Shown here piece by piece: positions 45,966 through 53,444 of a stretch of 64,000 nt of DNA (within the stretch, counting starts at the first letter, position 1; each line of letters opens with the position of its first letter). The notes under the pieces were generated by a model. It ran no database searches and was not told the origin of the DNA. It saw only the letters and a program-made list of their open reading frames with translations. The stretch is from Modestobacter sp. VKM Ac-2977 (GTDB taxonomy: Bacteria > Actinomycetota > Actinomycetes > Mycobacteriales > Geodermatophilaceae). The DNA lies in NCBI RefSeq assembly GCF_026968045.1, contig NZ_JAPVBQ010000001.1, positions 819,238 to 883,237 of the forward strand. Direction: 5' to 3'. The position numbers and the translations under genes are program-made.

Positions 45966-47241
45966 GACGTTCCTCCCCTGCTGGGACCGGTACCGGTCCC
46001 GCCTCGGTTGCTGCCTCGGTCCGGCCACCGGCGGACGCCGTGCCGGCCACGGCCATGACGATCACAGACCCCAGGATGACCAGCAGCGGCGCACTCCAAC
46101 CACCGCTCGCCTCGTGCACGGCGCCGATCACCAGGGGTCCGGTCGCGGCCACGACGTAACCGCCACCCTGCACCATCGCCGAGAGGCGGCGGTTCTCGGT
46201 CAGGTCCCGGGACCGGCGCACGATCGCGATGAAGACCACGGTGATGCCACCGCCCTGGGCGATCCCGGCCAGCGAGCACCACAGGGCCCACAGCGACGGG
46301 GCGGTCAGCAGCCCCAGCGGCAGCGCCGCCCAGACGACGGTGACTGCCAGCAGCACCAGGGACGGGCGCTTCCACCAGGCCACCAGGGCGGGCACGGAGA
46401 AGGCGCCGACCACGGCGAACACCTGGAACAACGCGGAGCTGGCCCCGGCCGCCGCGCGGGTCATCCCGTTCACGTCGGCCAGCAGGGTGGGCAACCAGGC
46501 GGTCGCCCCGTAGTAGCTGAACGCCTGGCCGGCGAAGGCCAGCGTGAGGCCCCAGGCCGCCGGCTGCCGCCAGACCGAGCGGCCGGGCGCGACCGGTGCC
46601 GGCGGGGGTGGAGCGGTGCCCGCAGCCTCGGCCGCGGCGGTGCGGGCGACCTGCTGGCGCAGTGCGGCGGTCCAGACGGTGGCGGCGACGACGACGAGGA
46701 GCCCCCAGGCGGCCAGCGCCAGCTGCCAGCCGACCAGGTCGGCGAGTGGGGCGGTGAGGGCGGAGGTGAGCGTGGAGCCGATGTTGAGCGCCGCCGTGTA
46801 GGCAGCGGTGACCACGTTGGTGGCGCCGGGGAAGTCGCGGCCGATGACGACCGGGACGACGACGTTGCCGACGGTGATGGCGAGGCCGATGACGACGGTG
46901 CCCGCGATCGCGGCCGTCGGGCTGCCGAGTGAGCGCAGCAGCGTGCCGGCGAGCACCCCGGCCATCGAGACGACGACCGCGCGGTGCACCCCGGTGCGGG
47001 CGATGAGCAGCGACGCCAGCGGGGCGGCCAGCCCGAAGCAGAGCACCGGGATGCTGGTCAGCAGCCCGATCGTGCCGGTGGAGACCCCCAGGTCGGCCCG
47101 CATGGCGTCGACCACGGGGGCGATCGCCACCAGCGGTCCGCGCAGGTTCAGTGCGACCAGCACCACCCCGGCCAGCAGGAGGAGCGGCACGGCCGCCGTC
47201 CCGGCCCGCCCTCTGGGGCGCGCCAGGCCACCTCGTTGCAC
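45958..47241 (-). CDS. CynX/NimT-type MFS transporter
   Basis: A 427-residue 12-helix major facilitator of the CynX/NimT (cyanate, nitroimidazole-like) branch. LNLRGPLVAIAPVVDAMRADLGVS after the first helix, FGLAAPLASLL and an internal linker of about 30 Ala/Pro residues near 200-230 are typical. The GTG at 47241 has GGAAGGTGG upstream; longer frames lack a ribosome site. The substrate is unknown. It heads the operon continuing into the phosphatase and kinase genes. Confidence 0.88.
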   Translation of the reverse strand: MQRGGLARPRGRAGTAAVPLLLLAGVVLVALNLRGPLVAIAPVVDAMRADLGVSTGTIGLLTSIPVLCFGLAAPLASLLIARTGVHRAVVVSMAGVLAGTLLRSLGSPTAAIAGTVVIGLAITVGNVVVPVVIGRDFPGATNVVTAAYTAALNIGSTLTSALTAPLADLVGWQLALAAWGLLVVVAATVWTAALRQQVARTAAAEAAGTAPPPPAPVAPGRSVWRQPAAWGLTLAFAGQAFSYYGATAWLPTLLADVNGMTRAAAGASSALFQVFAVVGAFSVPALVAWWKRPSLVLLAVTVVWAALPLGLLTAPSLWALWCSLAGIAQGGGITVVFIAIVRRSRDLTENRRLSAMVQGGGYVVAATGPLVIGAVHEASGGWSAPLLVILGSVIVMAVAGTASAGGRTEAATEAGPVPVPAGEERRG

Positions 47242-47344
47242 CGGTCCACCTTCCACCAGCCGCCGGTGCCGGTCGACGGCGGGGGACGCCGCGTGGCACC
47301 GGTCACAGTCGGGTGACTCGGGAAGGGTCGACGACCGGAACTCC

Positions 47345-47354
47345 TTGTGCACAA
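47345..47354. promoter_or_regulatory. 10-bp palindrome TTGTGCACAA in divergent promoter region
   Basis: This perfect palindrome lies between the divergent MFS (starts 47241) and aldo/keto reductase (starts 47409) genes. Its form is typical of MarR/HxlR-type operators, but no such regulator is adjacent. Confidence 0.35.
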
Positions 47355-47408
47355 CGAGTCCCGCCGGCACGGCCGCGGGCACCGGACACCCGATGCGCAG
47401 GAGGACCC

Positions 47409-48263
47409 ATGACCACCGCCACCACCCCGCTCACCTTCGACCTCGGCGGGGACCTGACCGTCCACCGCCTCGGCTACGGCGCCATGCAGCTGACCGGCCC
47501 AGGCGTCTGGGACCAGCCGGCCGACCGCCCGGGCGCGATCGAGGTCGTGCGGGCCGCGATCGAGGCGGGGGTCGACTTCATCGACACCGCCGACTCCTAC
47601 GGTCCGCAGGTCAGCGAACAGATCATCGCCGAGGCCGCGTTCCCGTACCCGGACGGGCTGGTCATCGGCACCAAGGCCGGGCTGACCCGGACCGGCCCCG
47701 GCGTGTGGCCGATCTGCGGGCGCCCCGAGTACCTCACCCAGCAGGTCGAGCTCTCGCTGCGCAACCTCAAGGTCGACCGGATCGACCTCATCCAGCTGCA
47801 CCGGATCGACCCGCAGGTGCCGCTGGCGGACCAGCTCGGCGCCTTCGCCGACCTCAAGGAGCAGGGCAAGGTGCGCCACATCGGCGTCTCCGAGGTGTCC
47901 GTCGACGAGCTGAAGGCCGCCCGGGAGATCACCGAGATCGTCAGCGTGCAGAACCTGTACAACCTCACGAACCGGCAGTCCCAGGACGTGCTGGAGTACG
48001 CCGAGGCCGAGGGCATCGCCTTCATCCCGTGGTTCCCGATCGCCACCGGTGACCTGGCCAAGCCCGACAGCCCGGTCGCGGCCGTGGCGGCGGAGCTCGA
48101 CGCCACCCCGTCGCAGGTCGCGCTGGCCTGGCTGCTGCAGAAGTCCCCGGTCATCCTGCCGATCCCGGGCACCAAGTCGGTCGACCACCTGACCGAGAAC
48201 CTCGGCGCGGCCCAGCTCACCCTCTCCGCCGACGAGATGGCCCGCCTGGACGCGCTCGCCTGA
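47409..48263 (+). CDS. Aldo/keto reductase, YdbC-like
   Basis: A 284-residue NAD(P)H-dependent reductase. DLTVHRLGYGAMQLTGPGVW is the N-terminal block. Catalytic Asp and Tyr are in VDFIDTADSYG, Lys in VIGTKAG, and His in LIQLHRID. RHIGVSEVS and PIPGTKSVDHL carry the cofactor-binding part. The ATG follows a very strong GGAGGA at 7 nt or less. It is divergent from the MFS permease. The pseudogene fragment at 10366-10590 belongs to the same superfamily but is a different branch. Confidence 0.94.
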   Translation: MTTATTPLTFDLGGDLTVHRLGYGAMQLTGPGVWDQPADRPGAIEVVRAAIEAGVDFIDTADSYGPQVSEQIIAEAAFPYPDGLVIGTKAGLTRTGPGVWPICGRPEYLTQQVELSLRNLKVDRIDLIQLHRIDPQVPLADQLGAFADLKEQGKVRHIGVSEVSVDELKAAREITEIVSVQNLYNLTNRQSQDVLEYAEAEGIAFIPWFPIATGDLAKPDSPVAAVAAELDATPSQVALAWLLQKSPVILPIPGTKSVDHLTENLGAAQLTLSADEMARLDALA

Positions 48264-48320
48264 CGAAGGACCCCGTCCTCCTCACCCCTCGCGCGCTCGG
48301 GGTGAGCCTCTGGACGGGGC
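48264..48320. terminator. Two-tier palindromic element after the aldo/keto reductase
   Basis: Outer arms CCCCGTCC (48271-48278) and GGACGGGG (48312-48319) surround perfect inner arms CTCACCCC (48281-48288) and GGGGTGAG (48299-48306), loop TCGCGCGCTC. Its core CACCCCTCGCGCGCTCGGG recurs exactly at 59755-59773. Confidence 0.8.
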
Positions 48321-48361
48321 CGTGGACCCCCGGTCGCGCTGTGCGCGGCCGGGGGTTCAGC

Positions 48362-49525
48362 ATGTCCGGCATGGACGCCGATGTCTTCCGCCAGGTCAGG
48401 GACGCCGTTCGCCAGCTGGTGCGGGAGGTGGTGGTGCCCCGTGAGGAGGAGATCGACCTCGACGACCGGATCCCCGACGAGCTGCGCAGCGCCGCCGCGG
48501 AGATGGGCCTGTTCGGCTACGCGCTGCCCGAGGAGCACGGCGGTCTCGGCGTCACCATGAGCGAGGACGTCCAGCTGGCCTTCGAGTTCGGCTACACCAC
48601 GCCGGCGTTCCGGTCGCTGTTCGGCACGAACAACGGCATCGCCGGACAGGTGATCGCCAAGTTCGGCGACGAGGAGCAGCAGAAGACGTACCTGCCCCGG
48701 CTGGCGGCGGGTGAGCTGATCGGCTCCTTCGCGCTCACCGAGGCCGAGGCCGGCTCCGACCCGGCCGGGCTGCGCACCACGGCGCGCCGGGACGGCGACG
48801 GGTGGGTGATCAGCGGTGGGAAGCGCTACATCACCAATGCGCCGATCGCCGACCTGTTCGTCGTCTTCGCGCGCACCGACCCGGCCGAGCGCGGTGGCCG
48901 CGGCATCTCCACCTTCGTGGTGGACGCGACCGCCCCCGGGGTCACCGTCGGCCCGAAGGACAAGAAGATGGGCCAGTCCGGCGCGTGGACCGCCGAGGTC
49001 TTCTTCGACGACGCCCGGGTCGACGCCGATGCGCTGATCGGCGAGGAGGGCCGCGGCTACGCCAAGGCGCTGACGGTGCTCTCCCGCGGCCGGCTGCACA
49101 TCGCGGCGCTGTGCGTGGGGATGGCGCAGCGGGTGCTCGACGAGTCGGTCGCCTACGCCGCCACGGCGAAGCAGGGCGGGGCGCCGATCGGCCGGTTCCA
49201 GCTGGTGCAGGCGATGCTCGCCGACATGCACACCGAGCTGCTGGCCGCCCGGAGCATGGTCATCGACGTCGCCGCCCGGTACGACTCCGGCGAGGACACC
49301 TCCGTCGGCCCCTCGGCGGCGAAGCTGTTCTGCAGCGAGATGGTCGGCCGGGCCACCGACCGCGCCGTGCAGGTGCACGGCGGGCTGGGCTACCTGCGCA
49401 CCACCCCGGTCGAGCGCTTCTACCGGGACGCCCGGCTGTACCGGCTCTACGAGGGCACCAGCGAGGTGCAGAAGGTGATCATCGGCAACGCGCTCCTCCG
49501 CGCCGCCGGGATGCCGAGGACCTGA
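48362..49525 (+). CDS. Acyl-CoA dehydrogenase
   Basis: A 387-residue FAD enzyme of fatty-acid or branched-acid oxidation. FAD and substrate loops are SFALTEAEAGSDPAGLRT, WVISGGKRYITNAPIAD and GRLHIAALCVGMAQRVLDES. The catalytic Glu is in YRLYEGTSEVQKVII at the C-terminus, and VQVHGGLGYLRTTPVERFYRDAR is standard. The ATG at 48362 gives a family-length N-terminus, with ATG 48371 as an alternative. No electron-transfer flavoprotein genes are nearby. It is convergent with the epimerase gene across a 12-bp stem. Confidence 0.95.
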   Translation: MSGMDADVFRQVRDAVRQLVREVVVPREEEIDLDDRIPDELRSAAAEMGLFGYALPEEHGGLGVTMSEDVQLAFEFGYTTPAFRSLFGTNNGIAGQVIAKFGDEEQQKTYLPRLAAGELIGSFALTEAEAGSDPAGLRTTARRDGDGWVISGGKRYITNAPIADLFVVFARTDPAERGGRGISTFVVDATAPGVTVGPKDKKMGQSGAWTAEVFFDDARVDADALIGEEGRGYAKALTVLSRGRLHIAALCVGMAQRVLDESVAYAATAKQGGAPIGRFQLVQAMLADMHTELLAARSMVIDVAARYDSGEDTSVGPSAAKLFCSEMVGRATDRAVQVHGGLGYLRTTPVERFYRDARLYRLYEGTSEVQKVIIGNALLRAAGMPRT

Positions 49526-49545
49526 ACGTCGGCACTCTCGCGCAG

Positions 49546-49591
49546 TTCCCGCCGCTCTTCCGCTGCTGCAACGGCGGGGGAGCGGCGGGAA
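49546..49591. terminator. 12-bp stem between convergent genes
   Basis: TTCCCGCCGCTC (49546-49557) and GAGCGGCGGGAA (49580-49591) are perfect arms. Flanking bases continue an imperfect stem. It probably ends transcription from both sides. Confidence 0.82.
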
Positions 49592-49615
49592 CGGCGCAGG
49601 AGTGACCGGTGGCGG

Positions 49616-50695
49616 CTAGGCGGGGGTGTGCTCGGGGCCGGTGCCGGGGTGGAGCAGCGGGCCGGTGTGACCCTGGCCCGCGCTCAGTGCGGCCACGAAC
49701 TCACGCAGCAGGTCGCCCCCGTTCCGCTTGGCGCGCCAGTCCAGCTCGATGCGTGCCCTGGTGGTGTCCAACGGCGGCACCCCCATCCCCAGGTCCAGCC
49801 AGCCCGGCTCGATCTGCAGCAGGCGGGCGAGGAAGGCCGCCTGCATGCCGGTGCGCAGCACGACCGCCGGCACCGGCACCCGCCGCGCGCCCAACGCGCC
49901 GGCCAGCCCGTCGGCGTCGAAGTTGGGTGGGGCCGTGAGGTTGAACGCGCCCGGTGCCCGGCGGTCGATGATCCGGGAGATCGCGTCGGCGACGTCGTCG
50001 GCGTGCACGAACCCGAGGTGGAGGGAGCTGGGCAGCGGCAGGGGGAGCAGCTTGGCCACCGCGCCGGGCAGGGCCCGCGCGGCCGGGAAGAAGACCGGGC
50101 CGAGGAAGTACCGGCCGATCTCGCTGGCCGCGTCGGGCTGCAGCACCAGCGTCGGGCGCGTCACCGAGACGGTGACGTCGGGGTGCGCTGCGGCGAAGTC
50201 CCGCACGAACTGCTCGCACTGCACCTTCTGCCGGCTGTACTGGGAGCTGGGGACGCCGGTGGTGGGCCAGTCCTCGTCGACCGGGTGGGTCTGCGGGCCG
50301 GCGGCGTACGTGCCGATCGAGGACATGTGCACCACGTGCCGGACGCCGGCGGCACCGGCGGCGGCGAGCACCCGGCGGGTGCCCTCGATGTTCACCGCGT
50401 GCAGCACGTCGGGCTCCCGGTCCGGGATCAGCGCCCAGGCCAGGTGCACGACGACGTCGACGCCGTCGAGGAACTCGGCCAGCACCGGTTCGCTGTCCGG
50501 AGAGCCCAGGTCGGCGCGGAACCACCGCACCCCGGCGTAGGGCTCGGTCTCCGGAGGGCGGCGGCGGGCCAGCCCGCGCACCTCGGCCACGCCGGTGTCG
50601 GCGAGGGCGCGCAGCAGCGCCGTCCCCACGTTGCCGCTCGCGCCGGTGATCGCCACGGTCATGCCCGGGAGGAGTCCGCTGTTCAGCTCAGCCAT
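49616..50695 (-). CDS. NAD-dependent epimerase/dehydratase family protein
   Basis: A 359-residue extended SDR. The Rossmann loop is ITGASGNVGTALL, followed by the ADLGS block, VVVHLAWALIP and MSSIGTYA with Ser. The catalytic Tyr and Lys are in SSQYSRQKVQCEQF (Y-x3-K), and RPTLVLQPDAAS follows. It resembles actinobacterial sugar or sterol-like epimerases, but the substrate is unknown. It is the last gene of a minus-strand series that begins with the GGDEF/EAL protein and lies 29 bp after the SpoIIE phosphatase gene. Confidence 0.93.
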   Translation of the reverse strand: MAELNSGLLPGMTVAITGASGNVGTALLRALADTGVAEVRGLARRRPPETEPYAGVRWFRADLGSPDSEPVLAEFLDGVDVVVHLAWALIPDREPDVLHAVNIEGTRRVLAAAGAAGVRHVVHMSSIGTYAAGPQTHPVDEDWPTTGVPSSQYSRQKVQCEQFVRDFAAAHPDVTVSVTRPTLVLQPDAASEIGRYFLGPVFFPAARALPGAVAKLLPLPLPSSLHLGFVHADDVADAISRIIDRRAPGAFNLTAPPNFDADGLAGALGARRVPVPAVVLRTGMQAAFLARLLQIEPGWLDLGMGVPPLDTTRARIELDWRAKRNGGDLLREFVAALSAGQGHTGPLLHPGTGPEHTPA

Positions 50696-50724
50696 GTCCG
50701 GGCGCTACCCGCGCGACCCCGTCG

Positions 50725-52473
50725 TCACCCGTCGCCGGTCGCGCGGGCCGGCCCGGACGGTCGCGCTCGGTCCTCCGAATGGAGCCGCACCGCGATCAGG
50801 GCGACGTCGTCGGAGACGTTCGCCGGCACCAGCCGGGCCAGCAGGGTGTCGCAGAGCTCGTCCACCGGTGCCTGTCCGAGGTCGGCGAGGGCGGTCTGCA
50901 GCGCGGCCAGCCCTTCGTCCAGGTCGGCACCGCGCCGTTCGATGAGGCCGTCGGTGTACAGCAGCAGGGTGGCGTCGTCCGGCAGTGCCGCCTCATGACC
51001 GGCGCGGACGACGTCGGCCGAGACGCCGAGCATCAGGTCGGGCCGGGTGTCCAGCACCGTGCTCGTGCCGTCGGGGGCCAGCAGCAGCGGCGGGGGGTGG
51101 CCGGCGCTGGCCCAGCGCAGCAGGCGTGTCGCGCTGCCCGGCAGGTCGGGCTGCCGCTCGATCCGGGCCAGCAGCGCGGTGGCGAGGGTGCTCACGTCCA
51201 GGCCGAGCGCGGTGCGCTCGACCCGGCGCAGGACCGCGGGGAGGTCGCCGCCGTCGTCGTAGGCCAGGGCGCGCATCAGCCCGCGCCACTGGCCCATCGC
51301 CGCGGCCGCACGGCTGTCGTGCCCGACGACGTCGCCGATCACCAGGACCGTGGACCCGTCGTGCTGCAGGAACGCGTCGTACCAGTCACCGCCGACCTGG
51401 GCGCCGTGCGCGGCCGGCTGGTAGCGGACGGCGACGTGCAGGTGATCGGGTTCCGGTGGCGGGGTGAGCAGCGCCTGCTGGAGCCGGTCGGACAGCGCCC
51501 GCTCCTGGGCGGCCTGCTCCTCGAGCCGGCGCAGCTCGGCGGCCTGCTCGGCGGCGGCCCGCCGGTCGGTGAGGTCGCGGAAGGAGACCACGACACCGGT
51601 GACGGCGCCGTCCTCGATCGTGGGGACGGCGACCAGCTCGACCGGCACCGGCGTGCCGTCACTGCGCCAGAACACCTCGTCGTCGGCGACCACCGGGACG
51701 CCGGTGCGGAGCGCCTGCCAGGTGGGGCACTCCTCGCGCGGGTAGGGGGAGCCGTCGCGGCGGTGGCGGTGGAGGAGGGCGTGCTGCTCACCGCCGAGCT
51801 GCTCCTCCCGGCTGTGCCCGGTGATCCGGATGGCCGCGGGGTTGACGAACTCGACCCGGCCGTCGGTGTCCAGCCCGTAGATGCCGTCGGCGGTGTTGGC
51901 CAGCACCTTCTCCGACAGCTCGAGCGCCCGGGACAGCTGTGCCTCGACCGTGCGGAGGTGGGCGAGGTCGGCGGAGCGGGCCGCGTCCAGCCGGCGCAGC
52001 GCCTCGGCCTCCTCCTGCGCGGCGGTGGCCTGGGCGGCGGTGCGGGCGGCGGCCAGCCGGTCGGTGACGTCCGTGCCGTTGGGCAGGAGGAAGGCGGCCC
52101 CGGTGGCCTGGTCGCGGACCAGCTGCAGGGTCAGGTCCAGCGTGCGTTCGCTGCCGTCGGCCTGGAACCAGGGGGTCTGCGCGCGCACCGGGGCGCCGCC
52201 GGCAGCCACCTCGGCGCACCAGGCGCGGATCCGGTCGGCCACCGCAGCACTCCCGCTCCACCAGCCGGTGGCCCAGAACGGCCGACCGACCTCCTCGGCC
52301 GGGGTCAGGCCACTGCCCTCGAACGCCTGCCGGTTGGCGGCGAGCAGGGTGCCGTCGGTGCGGCAGATCGCGAGCAGGGCGAGGCTCGTGTCGTCCAGGG
52401 CGTGGAACCAGGCCGGCGCGCCGCCGACGGCGACAGCGCCGTCGGCCGGTGGGCTGGGCTGGGGGATGTCGAT
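50725..52473 (-). CDS. PAS-PAS-SpoIIE (PP2C-type) serine phosphatase
   Basis: A protein of about 582 residues. PAS domains lie at about 20-140 (WFHALDDTSLALLAICRTDG...) and 195-320 (VLANTADGIYGLDTDGRVEFVN). A SpoIIE phosphatase domain (about 340-570) has VGGDWYDAF, VIGDVVGHDSRAAAAMGQ, LRWASAGHPPPLLL and the metal Asp in SDDVALIAVRL. Such enzymes dephosphorylate anti-sigma-antagonist (STAS) proteins and so set sigma-factor activity. The start is odd. No in-frame ATG, GTG or TTG occurs until deep in the first PAS. ATC 52473 has GGAG 6 nt upstream and is my tentative start. It sits between hydrolase and epimerase genes. Confidence 0.88.
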   Translation of the reverse strand: MDIPQPSPPADGAVAVGGAPAWFHALDDTSLALLAICRTDGTLLAANRQAFEGSGLTPAEEVGRPFWATGWWSGSAAVADRIRAWCAEVAAGGAPVRAQTPWFQADGSERTLDLTLQLVRDQATGAAFLLPNGTDVTDRLAAARTAAQATAAQEEAEALRRLDAARSADLAHLRTVEAQLSRALELSEKVLANTADGIYGLDTDGRVEFVNPAAIRITGHSREEQLGGEQHALLHRHRRDGSPYPREECPTWQALRTGVPVVADDEVFWRSDGTPVPVELVAVPTIEDGAVTGVVVSFRDLTDRRAAAEQAAELRRLEEQAAQERALSDRLQQALLTPPPEPDHLHVAVRYQPAAHGAQVGGDWYDAFLQHDGSTVLVIGDVVGHDSRAAAAMGQWRGLMRALAYDDGGDLPAVLRRVERTALGLDVSTLATALLARIERQPDLPGSATRLLRWASAGHPPPLLLAPDGTSTVLDTRPDLMLGVSADVVRAGHEAALPDDATLLLYTDGLIERRGADLDEGLAALQTALADLGQAPVDELCDTLLARLVPANVSDDVALIAVRLHSEDRARPSGPARATGDG

Positions 52474-52568
52474 GACGGGCTCCTGGTTCGGGTGGGGGGT
52501 GCGCCTGTCGGCTGGTGCTCGGGACGAGCATGCCGGGGCCCACCGACGAACGGTGCGGACGGGGCCGG

Positions 52569-53414
52569 TCAGCGGCGCAGCCCCCCGGCCGTGCGCACGT
52601 GCGCGGTGACGAGCTCCGCGGTCCGCTCGGCGGCGAGTTCGGGGATCCAGTGGCCGACGTCCTCGAGCACCTCCAGTGCGTACGGGGCGGCGACGAACGC
52701 GGCGCTCGCCTCGGTCGCGGTCCGGCCCAGGAAGGGGTCCCGGGCACCCCAGAGGTGCAGGGTGGGCACTCGCACCGTGCCCACCGGTGCACCGCCGGGG
52801 AGCGGCAGCGCCCGGTACCAGTTCAACGCGGCGGTCAGCGCGCCGGGCTCGCGCATCCGCTCCACGTAGCGGTCCACCAGCTCGGCCGGCAGCCCGCCCT
52901 GGCCGAGCGTCCGGCGCAGCACCGCGCCGCGGCCGGCCAGCAGCACCGCCTCCGGGACGGCGGGCAGCTGGAAGAAGCCGACGTAGGCCGACCGCACCCC
53001 CTGGTCGCTGTGGCCCAGCGCCTGGCTCATCGCCGCGGGGTGCGGCACGGACAGGGCGGTCAGCGTGCGCACCCGCCAGGGGTGCCAGGCCGCCAGCGCC
53101 CACGCCGCGATCCCACCCCAGTCGTGGCCGACGACGTGCGCGCTGGGCAGGCCCGCGGCGTCCAGCATCGCCAGGACGTCGTCGACGACCGTCCGCAGCC
53201 GGTAGGCCGAACGCCCGCTCGGCCGGGCACCGGGGGAGTACCCGCGCTGGTCCGGGGCGAGCGTGCGCAGCCCGGCCGAGTGCAGGGCCGGGCTCAGCCG
53301 GTCGAAGGCGCCGGCGTCCTGCGGGAACCCGTGCAGCAGGACGACGGGCTCGCCGTCCGCCGGCCCGGAGTCGCGGACGTCGAAGACGAGATCGCCGTGG
53401 CGGAAGGTGTCCAT
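52569..53414 (-). CDS. Alpha/beta hydrolase (epoxide-hydrolase-like)
   Basis: A 281-residue hydrolase. The oxyanion HGFPQD is near residue 29, the nucleophile elbow GHDWGGIAAW (Asp nucleophile) near 95, and the C-terminal His is in EDVGHWIPE. Asp as nucleophile plus HGFP and DQRGYSPGARP point to soluble epoxide hydrolases or haloalkane dehalogenases rather than esterases. The lid has two Tyr-containing segments (NWYRALP, SAYVGFFQLP) fitting epoxide hydrolases. It lies 30 bp downstream of the GGDEF/EAL gene on the same strand. The substrate is unknown. Confidence 0.92.
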   Translation of the reverse strand: MDTFRHGDLVFDVRDSGPADGEPVVLLHGFPQDAGAFDRLSPALHSAGLRTLAPDQRGYSPGARPSGRSAYRLRTVVDDVLAMLDAAGLPSAHVVGHDWGGIAAWALAAWHPWRVRTLTALSVPHPAAMSQALGHSDQGVRSAYVGFFQLPAVPEAVLLAGRGAVLRRTLGQGGLPAELVDRYVERMREPGALTAALNWYRALPLPGGAPVGTVRVPTLHLWGARDPFLGRTATEASAAFVAAPYALEVLEDVGHWIPELAAERTAELVTAHVRTAGGLRR

Positions 53415-53444
53415 GCCCGGCTCACTGCCCGCCAGGCGCCTTGC

